From Gammaproteobacteria bacterium (GTDB lineage: Bacteria; Pseudomonadota; Gammaproteobacteria; Thiotrichales; Thiotrichaceae), in assembly GCA_018822845.1 (NCBI GenBank), contig JAHJJD010000049.1, positions 1 to 64,000 of the forward strand: a stretch of DNA of 64,000 nt, written 5' to 3'. Of this stretch, positions 41,557 to 49,378 are shown piece after piece. The notes beneath the pieces are model-generated. The model saw nothing but the letters and a program-made list of their open reading frames with translations. It was not told where the DNA came from and ran no database searches. The translations under genes were made by a program, and so were the position numbers. The first letter of the stretch is position 1; each line of letters begins with the position of its first letter.

Positions 41557-42645
41557 TTACACATTCATGATCTTGATGGTCGGGAACTTGGTGCTGTAGT
41601 CCTTGGCCTGACGCGCCAGACGGGCAGACGCCTTGCGCGCAATGCCCTTGTAAAGTTGCGCCGCCTTGCCATCCGGGTCAGCCACCACGCTCGGGTTGCC
41701 ATGATCCACCTGTTCGCGGATTTTGACATCCAGCGGCAAGCCACCGAGGTAGTTCACGTCATACTGTTCCGCCATGCGCTGACCACCACCTTCGCCGAAA
41801 ATATGCTCAACGTGGCCGCACTCGCTACAGATGTGCATGCTCATGTTTTCCACGATACCGAGGATCGGCACCTCCACCTTTTCGAACATTTTCAGACCCT
41901 TGCGGGCATCCAGCAGGGCGATGTCCTGCGGGGTGGTGACGATGATCGCGCCGGAAACCGGAATTTTCTGCGAAAGAGTCAACTGAATGTCGCCCGTACC
42001 TGGTGGCAAGTCGATAACCAGATAATCCAGATCGCCCCAGTTGGTATCGCCCAGCAACTGTTCCAGCGCCTGGGTAACCATCGGGCCGCGCCAGATCATC
42101 GGGGTGTCTTCTTCGATCAGGAAACCAATCGACATGGCCTTGATGCCGTGATTCTGCATCGGCTCCAGGCTTTTGCCATCTGCGGAAACCGGCTGACCAC
42201 TAATGCCGAGCATACGCGGCTGGCTGGGGCCGTAAATGTCTGCGTCCAGAATGCCAACGGTCGCGCCATCAGCTTGCAGCGCCAGCGCCAGGTTGACTGC
42301 GGTGGTGGACTTGCCTACCCCGCCCTTGCCGGAAGCAACCGCGATAATGTTCTTGATGCCATCCTTACGCTTGACGCTTTTCTGCACGGCATGAGCAACC
42401 ACCTGCGTTTCGACGCTAACATCGGCATCCGCCGCGCCTGCTGCCGCCAGCGCAGCCTTGATTTCAGCCGCCAGCTCATCACGGTAGTTGCCTGCCGGAT
42501 AGCCCTGTGCGATACGCACCGCCACCTTGCCACCGTCTACGCTGATGTCCTTGACCTGATGCAGGCTCACGATGTCCTGATCCAGATAACGGTCCTTGAT
42601 TCCTTTGAGTAGCGCTTCAACCTGCTCGCGCGTCATGTCTGCCAT
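41557..42645 (-). CDS. apbC: Mrp/ApbC iron-sulfur cluster carrier ATPase
   Basis: The 362-residue Mrp/NBP35-family P-loop ATPase carries and transfers Fe-S clusters. The N-terminal MIP18/DUF59 domain (EQVEALLKGIKDRYLDQDIVSLHQVKDI) spans about 1-85. The ATPase has the deviant Walker A SGKGGVGKSTTAVNLA at about 106, DADIYGPSQPRMLG, and DYLVIDLPPGTGD. The CxxC cluster site sits in MHICSECGHVEHIFGEGGG. It is divergent from hsdM, with a 210-base spacer in which no feature is seen. Confidence 0.95.
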   Translation of the reverse strand: MADMTREQVEALLKGIKDRYLDQDIVSLHQVKDISVDGGKVAVRIAQGYPAGNYRDELAAEIKAALAAAGAADADVSVETQVVAHAVQKSVKRKDGIKNIIAVASGKGGVGKSTTAVNLALALQADGATVGILDADIYGPSQPRMLGISGQPVSADGKSLEPMQNHGIKAMSIGFLIEEDTPMIWRGPMVTQALEQLLGDTNWGDLDYLVIDLPPGTGDIQLTLSQKIPVSGAIIVTTPQDIALLDARKGLKMFEKVEVPILGIVENMSMHICSECGHVEHIFGEGGGQRMAEQYDVNYLGGLPLDVKIREQVDHGNPSVVADPDGKAAQLYKGIARKASARLARQAKDYSTKFPTIKIMNV

Positions 42646-42855
42646 TCGGGTCTCCTCAGTAAGCTAGAAAATCTGAAGGCAATTCTACACCATATATTAG
42701 CAGACTCGAAATAAGCACCCACTCAGGAGAGGGATTCATGAGCGATATACTCAGGAATAGGTAAGAACAAAAATGGAGTAGCCATTGTTTACACCGGTTC
42801 ACATACATACAATCATTGGTCTGCATAGTCCCCACCTCACTGAATAAAGGCATTC

Positions 42856-45315
42856 ATGGCGATCAAGAAATCTGAACTGTATTCCTCCCTGTGGGCTTCC
42901 TGCGACGAACTGCGTGGCGGCATGGACGCCAGCCAGTACAAGGATTACGTCCTGTTCATGCTGTTCATCAAATACATCTCGGACAAATACGCCAATTCCG
43001 ATGACTTCGCCACGCCCGTGAGCATTCCCCAAGGTGGTAGCTTCGCCGACATGGTGAAGATGAAAGGCAGCATCGGCATTGGCGACAAGATCAACAAACA
43101 GGTGATCCAGCCGCTGGTTGAGGCCAATGCCCGCCTTGCCCGCACCGACTTCCCCGATTTCAACGACCCGAACAAGCTGGGGGAAGGCAAGGCGATGGTG
43201 GAACGCCTCACCAACCTGATCAGCATTTTCCAGAAGCCGGAGCTGGATTTCTCCAAAAACCGCGCCGACCACGACGACATTCTCGGTGATGCCTACGAGT
43301 ACCTGATGCGCCACTTTGCGCAGGATAGTGGTAAGAGCAAGGGGCAATTCTATACGCCGTCGGAAGTCAGCCGCATCATTGCCAAAGTCATCGGCATTTC
43401 ACCGCACAATGCGCTGGCGAACACCACGGCTTATGATCCGACTTGCGGTTCCGGCTCACTGCTGCTGAAAGTCGCGGCGGAAGCGGGCAAACGCATTACG
43501 CTGGAAGGTCAGGAAAAAGACGTAACCACCGCCGGTCTGGCGCGGATGAACATGATCCTGCACGATTTCCCGACCGCCAACATCCTCAACGGCAATACGT
43601 TGGCCGCACCCAAGTTCAGGGATGGCGAACGGCTCAAGACCTATGATTACGTGGTCGCCAATCCACCGTTTTCCGACAAGAGCTGGAGTACCGGGCTGAC
43701 ACCCGGCAATGACCCGTTCCAGCGCTTTGAATGGGGTGAGCCGCCTGCCAAACAGGGCGATTACGCCTACCTGCTGCATATCATCCGTTCGATGAAAAGC
43801 AGCGGCAAAGCGGCCTGCATCCTGCCGCACGGTGTGTTGTTCCGGGGCAATGCCGAGGCGGTGATCCGCAAAAAGCTGGTCGAATCCGGCTACCTGAAAG
43901 GGGTTATCGGCCTGCCTGCCAACCTGTTTTACGGCACGGGCATCCCCGCCTGCATTCTGGTGCTGGACAAGGAAAATGCCACCGCCCGCAAAGGCATTTT
44001 CATGCTGGATGCCGCCAAAGGCTTTATCAAGGATGGCAACAAAAACCGCCTACGCGAACAAGACATCCACCGCATCGTCGACACCTTTACCAAGCAAACC
44101 GACACGCCCCGCTATGCCCGCATGGTGGCACATGACGAAATCAGCGACCCGAAAAACGCTTACAACCTCAACCTGCCGCGCTACATCGACAGCACCGAGC
44201 CGGAAGATACCCAAGACATCACCGCCCACCTGCGCGGCGGCATTCCTGAGCCAGACATCAACGCACTGGCTGCCTATTGGCAAGTGCTGCCGACACTGCG
44301 GGCGGCCTTGTTCACCCCGACAGCGCAAGCAGGCTATGCCAAGCTGACCTTGCCAATTGCGCAAGTCAAACCCTTCATCTTGAACCATGCCGAGTTCACC
44401 GCCTTCAAAACCACGGTGACACGCAGCTTTGACGCATGGCGGGTAGACAACACCCCGCACTTGCAAGCCTTTGGCAAAGACGCACACCCCAAAGCCCTGA
44501 TCGACACGCTCGCCGAAGCTTTGTTGAATGCCTTTAAAGCCGCGCCCTTGCTGGATGCTTACGACGTGTACCAACACCTGATGGATTACTGGGCAGAAAC
44601 CATGCAGGACGATGCCTACCTGATTGCTGCCGATGGCTGGGTAGCCACCCCGCAACGCATCATCGACACCGACAAAAAAGGCAAAACCAAAGACAAAGGT
44701 TGGGCGTGTGACCTCATTCCCAAGCCGTATATCGTGGCGCGTTACTTTGCCGCGCAACAAACCGCATTGGAAGCCTTGCAAACCCAACTGGAAAGCGTCA
44801 CCGCGAACTTAAGCGAGTTGGAAGAAGAACACAGCGGCGAAGATGCTGCATTTTCCGGCTTCGAGAAAATCAACGCCGCCGCCATCAAAGACCGCCTCAA
44901 AGAGTTAAAAGCCGAACAAGGCGACTGGAAAGCGGCGGAAGAAGCCGTGCTGAACCAATGGCTAAAACTGAGCGGGCAAGAAGCCACCCTGAAAAAATCC
45001 ATCAAGGAAGCCGATGCCGCGCTGGATAAACTCGCTTATGAGAAATACCCCGCCCTGAGCGTGGCGGAAATCCAGACCTTGGTGATAGATGACAAATGGA
45101 TGGCAGCCCTGACCATCACCGTGCAAGGCGAACTCGATCGCGTCTCGCAAACCCTCACCACCCGCATCCGCGAACTTGCGGAACGCTACGCCACGCCGTT
45201 ACCGCAATTGGTGGAAGAGGTCGCGGGGTTGGCAGCGCGGGTCGATGCGCATTTGAAAAAGATGGGGGTTGACCATAATCCCAATCCCACCAATCCCCGT
45301 AGGGGCAATTCATGA
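42856..45315 (+). CDS. hsdM: Type I restriction-modification methyltransferase subunit HsdM
   Basis: This N6-adenine methyltransferase subunit works with HsdS to modify host DNA and with HsdR to cleave foreign DNA. It has 819 residues. The HsdM_N helical domain (1-150, KSELYSSLWASCDELRGGMD) precedes the N6-MTase core, with motif I PTCGSGSLLLKVAAEAG (about 195) and catalytic NPPFSDKSW (about 268). A long C-terminal region to residue 819 includes a coiled coil. The last residues TNPRRGNS and the stop are encoded by a REP palindrome. The TGA overlaps the ATG of the next ORF (ATGA). The natural C-terminus may have been replaced by the insertion. Confidence 0.95.
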   Translation: MAIKKSELYSSLWASCDELRGGMDASQYKDYVLFMLFIKYISDKYANSDDFATPVSIPQGGSFADMVKMKGSIGIGDKINKQVIQPLVEANARLARTDFPDFNDPNKLGEGKAMVERLTNLISIFQKPELDFSKNRADHDDILGDAYEYLMRHFAQDSGKSKGQFYTPSEVSRIIAKVIGISPHNALANTTAYDPTCGSGSLLLKVAAEAGKRITLEGQEKDVTTAGLARMNMILHDFPTANILNGNTLAAPKFRDGERLKTYDYVVANPPFSDKSWSTGLTPGNDPFQRFEWGEPPAKQGDYAYLLHIIRSMKSSGKAACILPHGVLFRGNAEAVIRKKLVESGYLKGVIGLPANLFYGTGIPACILVLDKENATARKGIFMLDAAKGFIKDGNKNRLREQDIHRIVDTFTKQTDTPRYARMVAHDEISDPKNAYNLNLPRYIDSTEPEDTQDITAHLRGGIPEPDINALAAYWQVLPTLRAALFTPTAQAGYAKLTLPIAQVKPFILNHAEFTAFKTTVTRSFDAWRVDNTPHLQAFGKDAHPKALIDTLAEALLNAFKAAPLLDAYDVYQHLMDYWAETMQDDAYLIAADGWVATPQRIIDTDKKGKTKDKGWACDLIPKPYIVARYFAAQQTALEALQTQLESVTANLSELEEEHSGEDAAFSGFEKINAAAIKDRLKELKAEQGDWKAAEEAVLNQWLKLSGQEATLKKSIKEADAALDKLAYEKYPALSVAEIQTLVIDDKWMAALTITVQGELDRVSQTLTTRIRELAERYATPLPQLVEEVAGLAARVDAHLKKMGVDHNPNPTNPRRGNS

Positions 45316-45326
45316 ATTGCCCCTAC
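45299..45326. repeat. REP palindrome copy 1 (hsdM end/RAYT start)
   Basis: A perfect 28-base palindrome built from the half GTAGGGGCAATTCA and its inverse. It encodes the stop codon of hsdM and the ATG of the RAYT ORF. It shares the extended left flank CCCACCAATCCCC with copy 3. Confidence 0.95.
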
Positions 45327-45950
45327 AACATCGCTCTCAACACCAATGGCAACCACCGTTACAATCCCGATATTCACCATCGGAGAACAATTCGGCGGCG
45401 GGAATACGATTATTCACAACGGGGAGCGTATTTCATGACGATCTGCACTCGTGATCGTGAATGTTTATTTGGAGAGATTGTAAACGAGACCATGCATATG
45501 AATGAATATGGTCGGATCATTGCCGAGGAGTGGGCAGCGTTAACTGAAGTACAGGATGCAATTGAAATAGGGGAGTTTGTCGTGATGCCCAATCATTTTC
45601 ATGGCATCATCATTTTCACCGTCGATATTGATGATATTGACCATGTTGACCATACCGTAGGGGCAATTCATGAATTGCCCCTACAAGAACAACGTAGAAA
45701 GATGGCATTACCCAAGGTCATTGGACGGTTTAAAATGCGCTCTGCCAAACGTATCAATCTATGTCGCAACACAAGCGGCATACCTGTTTGGCAACGCAAT
45801 TATTACGAACATATCATTCGTGACCAAGCAGACTACACACGCATTGCCGAATACATTACCGACAATCCACGCCGCTGGGTGAATGATTCATTGCATCCCG
45901 ATAACGATAACATGTGTCCTCCCACCAATCCCCGTAGGGGCAATTCATGA
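45312..45950 (+). CDS. REP-associated tyrosine transposase (RAYT, Y1/HUH family)
   Basis: The 212-residue single-strand transposase belongs to the Y1_Tnp/IS200-like family. Signatures are REYDYSQRGAYFMTICTRDR near the N-terminus, the HUH-type VMPNHFHGIII (about residue 93) and the catalytic Tyr in VWQRNYYEHIIRD (about 163). YITDNPRRWVND is at the C-terminus. RAYTs are thought to move REP palindromes. Four copies of one palindrome lie in and around this gene. Copy 2 is inside it, read as VGAIHELPL, and copy 3 supplies its last codons (TNPRRGNS). The true start may be later, since the first residues (MNCPY) come from copy 1. Confidence 0.88.
   Translation: MNCPYNIALNTNGNHRYNPDIHHRRTIRRREYDYSQRGAYFMTICTRDRECLFGEIVNETMHMNEYGRIIAEEWAALTEVQDAIEIGEFVVMPNHFHGIIIFTVDIDDIDHVDHTVGAIHELPLQEQRRKMALPKVIGRFKMRSAKRINLCRNTSGIPVWQRNYYEHIIRDQADYTRIAEYITDNPRRWVNDSLHPDNDNMCPPTNPRRGNS
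45657..45684. repeat. REP palindrome copy 2 (inside RAYT)
   Basis: An identical 28-base palindrome inserted in frame in the RAYT gene and translated as VGAIHELPL, between the HUH motif and the tyrosine helix. Confidence 0.95.
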
Positions 45951-45961
45951 ATTGCCCCTAC
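45934..45961. repeat. REP palindrome copy 3 (RAYT end)
   Basis: An identical 28-base palindrome that provides the RAYT stop codon. With its left flank CCCACCAATCCCC it repeats the hsdM end, so both proteins end in TNPRRGNS. Confidence 0.95.
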
Positions 45962-46051
45962 AACACCACGCAGACCACCCACAACGGAAACATGCGTAAT
46001 CATCCCCACAACCCCATCCGCAACGGTGATATGTGTAATCTCCCCATCCCC

Positions 46052-46079
46052 GTAGGGGCAATTCATGAATTGCCCCTAC
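46052..46079. repeat. REP palindrome copy 4 (before hsdS)
   Basis: An identical 28-base palindrome 31 bases before the hsdS start. The stretch 45951-46110 contains only copies 3 and 4 and short imperfect repeats such as CATGCGTAATC and TATGTGTAATC. Confidence 0.95.
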
Positions 46080-46110
46080 AACACCACCATCACCGAAAGG
46101 GAGGCAAAGC

Positions 46111-47274
46111 ATGGAACTGAAAGTAGGCTACAAACAAACCGAAATCGGCATAATCCCCGAAGATTGGGAAGTCAAATCTATTGAGGAAATCACAACTCGT
46201 ATTGGCGATGGATTACATGGCACGCCATTATATTCATCTAACGGCGAGTACTTCTTTATTAATGGCAATAATATTTATGAAGGAAAAATCGTTGTTACTG
46301 ATGACACAAAGCTAGTTAGTCATGCAGAGTTTATTAAACATCGTAAACCCATCAATGAAACGACAATATTGATGTCAATCAATGGGACAATTGGTAATTT
46401 AGGCTTTTTTAATAATGAAGCATTAGTACTTGGAAAAAGTGCAGCATATTTAAATATTAATCAAAATATATCTAAAAATCTTATTTATTACTCACTTCAG
46501 ACCCATAGTACTAAACAGCAATTTCTTGATGGATTGACCGGATCAACAATAGGTAATCTCGGTTTAACAACAATTCGCCAAACACAAATTCCTCTACCAC
46601 CAACAAGAATCGAACAAACCGCCATCGCCTCCGCCCTCTCCGACATGGATGCCCTGCTGGACGGTCTTGACCGCCTCATCACCAAAAAGCGCAACCTCAA
46701 ACAAGCCGCCATGCAGCAGCTTCTCACGGGCAAAACTCGGTTAGCGGGGTTTGAGGGGGAGTGGGAGGTGAAGCGGTTGGGGGACTTGCTGACTATCTGT
46801 CATGGGAAAAGCCAGAAAGATGTTGAAACTATTGATGGTACTTACCCAATACTAGCTACTGGTGGGCAAATAGGTACAGCTTCACGCGCTCTTTATGATC
46901 AGCCATCGGTACTAATTGGACGCAAAGGCACAATTAATCAGCCTCAATATATGGATACACCATTTTGGACGGTAGATACTCTTTTCTATTCAATTTTGAA
47001 GAATAATAACAATGCAAAGTTTCTTTACTACCGCTTCTGTTTAATTGATTGGATGCAGTTCAATGAAGCATCTGGTGTTCCAAGTCTCAACGCTAGAACG
47101 ATTGAAAGCATAACCATTAAAACACCATTACCTGAAGAGCAAGAAGCGATTGCGGCGGTGCTTGCGGATATGGATGCGGAGATTGCGGCGTTGGAGCAGC
47201 GGCGCACGAAGACACGGGACATTAAGCAGGGGATGATGCAGGAGTTGCTGACGGGGAGGACGCGGCTGGTATGA
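46111..47274 (+). CDS. hsdS: Type I restriction-modification specificity subunit HsdS
   Basis: HsdS sets the DNA sequence recognised by the type I complex. It has 387 residues and starts after GGGAGGCAAAGC. Two target-recognition domains (about 15-165 and 215-340) each end in a conserved helical spacer: RIEQTAIASALSDMDALLDGLDRLITKKRN and EEQEAIAAVLADMDAEIAALEQRRTKTRD. Both spacers are followed by QQLLTGKTRL or QELLTGRTRL. The two recognition domains are clearly AT-rich, while the spacers match the surrounding GC-rich genes, a mark of domain exchange. The stop overlaps the next gene's start (ATGA). Confidence 0.94.
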   Translation: MELKVGYKQTEIGIIPEDWEVKSIEEITTRIGDGLHGTPLYSSNGEYFFINGNNIYEGKIVVTDDTKLVSHAEFIKHRKPINETTILMSINGTIGNLGFFNNEALVLGKSAAYLNINQNISKNLIYYSLQTHSTKQQFLDGLTGSTIGNLGLTTIRQTQIPLPPTRIEQTAIASALSDMDALLDGLDRLITKKRNLKQAAMQQLLTGKTRLAGFEGEWEVKRLGDLLTICHGKSQKDVETIDGTYPILATGGQIGTASRALYDQPSVLIGRKGTINQPQYMDTPFWTVDTLFYSILKNNNNAKFLYYRFCLIDWMQFNEASGVPSLNARTIESITIKTPLPEEQEAIAAVLADMDAEIAALEQRRTKTRDIKQGMMQELLTGRTRLV

Positions 47275-47975
47275 ATACACCACAACCTAATGGCTACCAA
47301 ACATGGTTGACCGATGATCCTGAATTTGTGCAGCAGCCTGCTGCACGATTGCCGTGGTTTCATATTTGCACGGTCATGGACAGGTTGCCCATCGCCAGCA
47401 TGATCCCGGACGATGTGGAACGTGAATTACGCTCGCTCGACGAACTGGGGCGGGTGATTCTGATGCTTGCCCACCGTCTGGGTGAAATCAGCAATGAGGA
47501 CATCCAGCACTACCGGCGCGAACACCCCCGCGACATTGGCGTGCGCCTCAAACAACTGGTAACGGCAAACTGGCTGGAGAAAGCCGGGCATGGGCGCGGA
47601 ACCCGTTACCGTTTGCCCGTGCGGGTACAGGTGGATGGTGCATCCCCCGCCAACTCCGAACATTTGAGTGAAGACTCCGAACATTTAGGCAAAAGCTCCG
47701 AACATTTCGAGACTGAACAAGAATTGGCGTTGTTACAGATTGCAGAAAATGTGCGGAACAAACGCAAGGTTTCCAAACCCCTGATGGAAGCAACTATCCT
47801 CACCCTTTGTGCAGCGGATTGGCTGTCGCTGAAAATGTTGGCACATCTACTAAACCGCACCCCTGATTCCCTAAGAAACCACTACATTACGCCTATGTTG
47901 AGTGATGGTCGTTTGCAGGCACGGATGCCCGATAAACCTAATCATCCCAATCAGGCTTACAGGAAGGGGATATGA
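47271..47975 (+). CDS. Winged-helix protein, probable C-terminal part of an AlbA_2-type ATP-binding protein
   Basis: The 234-residue protein has an N-terminal wHTH-like part (EISNEDIQHYRREHPRDIGVRLKQLVTANWLEKAGHGRGTRYRLP). A hydrophilic stretch with repeated SEHL follows (NSEHLSEDSEHLGKSSEHF). A second wHTH-like part has LSLKMLAHLLNRTPDSLRNHYI and DGRLQARMPDKPNHPNQAYRK. The same arrangement is often the C-terminal half of AlbA_2/HATPase proteins near restriction systems. The N-terminal half is absent here, so this may be a split or shortened relative. It overlaps hsdS and the next gene by 4 bases each, so it is part of the operon. A DNA-binding role is inferred. Confidence 0.65.
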   Translation: MNTPQPNGYQTWLTDDPEFVQQPAARLPWFHICTVMDRLPIASMIPDDVERELRSLDELGRVILMLAHRLGEISNEDIQHYRREHPRDIGVRLKQLVTANWLEKAGHGRGTRYRLPVRVQVDGASPANSEHLSEDSEHLGKSSEHFETEQELALLQIAENVRNKRKVSKPLMEATILTLCAADWLSLKMLAHLLNRTPDSLRNHYITPMLSDGRLQARMPDKPNHPNQAYRKGI

Positions 47976-49324
47976 ACGAACACCAAACCATCGAGTGGAA
48001 AGAAGTCTGGCGCGATGAATACCTGAAATGGATTTGCGGCTTTGCCAATGCGCAAGGCGGCACGCTGATTATCGGCAAGGATGACAACGGCAACACCACG
48101 GGGCTACCCAACGCCCGCAAATTGCTGGAAGACATCCCCAATAAAGTGCGCGACATCCTCGGCATCGTCGTTGACGTAAACCTGCACACCGAAAACCAGC
48201 GCGATTATCTCGCCATCGTGGTCGAAGCCCATCCCTACCCGGTGAGTTACAAAGGCGAATACCACTACCGCAGCGGCAGCACCAAACAGGAACTCAAAGG
48301 CGCGGCACTCGACGCTTTCCTGCTGAAAAAGCACGGTGTGCGTTGGGATGCAGTTCCCGTCCCCAATATCAGCCTCAAGGATTGCAGCCCGACCGCCTTC
48401 CAGCTTTTCCGCACCAAAGCCACCAAAAGCGGGCGCATGAGCGACGACGTGCTACACGACAACAATGAATCGCTGCTGGAAAACCTGCAACTGCACGACG
48501 GGCGTTACCTCAAACGCGCCACCACCCTGCTGTTTTACGACAAGCCCGAAAAATACGTTTCCGGCGCAACCATCAAGCTTGGCTTTTTCATCACTGACGA
48601 CGAATTGCGCTTTCAGGACGAAATCCACGGCAACCTGTTCCAGCAAGTCGATCAAACACTGGATACACTGTTTACCAAATACCTGAAAGCCCACATCAGC
48701 TACGAAGGCATCCAGCGGGTCGAACGCTTCCTGTTCCCGCCGCTTGCCCTGCGCGAAGCCCTGCTCAATGCCGTGGTACACAAGGACTACAGCAGCGGCA
48801 TCCCCATCCAGATCAGCGTCTACGAAGACCGGATTGTGTTCTGGAATTACGGACAACTCCCCGAACACTGGACGCTCGAACGCCTGCTGGGCAAACATCC
48901 TTCCAACCCATTCAACCCACTGATTGCCAATACCTTCTTCCGCTGTGGCTATATTGAGTCATGGGGTCGTGGTATCGAAAAGATCAACCGCGAATGCGAA
49001 AAGTGGGGCATCCCACCGCCTGAATACGATTACGGTATGTCGGGGCTGATGCTGACGTTTCGTGCCAACCCCGCACAATTGGCGGAATCACTGGGAAAAA
49101 TGTCGGTAAAAACGTCGGTAGAAACACCCAAAATGCCGGTAAAAACGCCCGAGCAAATACTGATAATCCTGGCGGAAGACTCCAGCCTGACACTGGCTGA
49201 AGTGGCTGAAAGGATTGGCAAAACCTTGCGTACCGTAGAGCGTGCAGCCACTAAACTGGTGAAAGCGGGGCGTTTGCGTTATGTAGGCCCGAAAAAAGGT
49301 GGTCATTGGGAGGTCATCGAATGA
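47972..49324 (+). CDS. AlbA_2 (Schlafen-type)/HATPase protein associated with restriction system
   Basis: The 450-residue protein begins with an AlbA_2 domain (EWKEVWRDEYLKWICGFANAQGGTLIIGKDDNGNTTGL, about 8-125), the nucleic-acid-binding module shared with Schlafen proteins. A GHKL/HATPase_c_4 region follows (FPPLALREALLNAVVHKDYS, about 255; YIESWGRGIEKINREC, about 330). A C-terminal wHTH (LTLAEVAERIGKTLRTVERAATKLVKAGRLRYVG) ends it. Such proteins are often labelled RecG-like or 'divergent AAA' and occur inside type I restriction operons; their role is unsettled. It is coupled to the preceding gene (ATGA) and lies 54 bases before hsdR. Confidence 0.85.
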   Translation: MNEHQTIEWKEVWRDEYLKWICGFANAQGGTLIIGKDDNGNTTGLPNARKLLEDIPNKVRDILGIVVDVNLHTENQRDYLAIVVEAHPYPVSYKGEYHYRSGSTKQELKGAALDAFLLKKHGVRWDAVPVPNISLKDCSPTAFQLFRTKATKSGRMSDDVLHDNNESLLENLQLHDGRYLKRATTLLFYDKPEKYVSGATIKLGFFITDDELRFQDEIHGNLFQQVDQTLDTLFTKYLKAHISYEGIQRVERFLFPPLALREALLNAVVHKDYSSGIPIQISVYEDRIVFWNYGQLPEHWTLERLLGKHPSNPFNPLIANTFFRCGYIESWGRGIEKINRECEKWGIPPPEYDYGMSGLMLTFRANPAQLAESLGKMSVKTSVETPKMPVKTPEQILIILAEDSSLTLAEVAERIGKTLRTVERAATKLVKAGRLRYVGPKKGGHWEVIE

Positions 49325-49347
49325 CCACAAACCTCCCAACCACCGCC

Positions 49348-49360
49348 GTAGGGGCGAATA
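49348..49360. repeat. Degenerate half of a GTAGGGGC palindrome
   Basis: GTAGGGGCGAATA matches one half of the REP family and lies in the 54-base spacer before hsdR. The second half is missing. Confidence 0.5.
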
Positions 49361-49378
49361 CCAACCAAGGATTTGCCA

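Noticed and set aside
45299-46079. Four regularly appearing identical repeats suggesting a CRISPR array
   Set aside because: The repeats are perfect palindromes with unequal spacing (about 90 to 360 bases), lie inside genes, and no cas genes are present.
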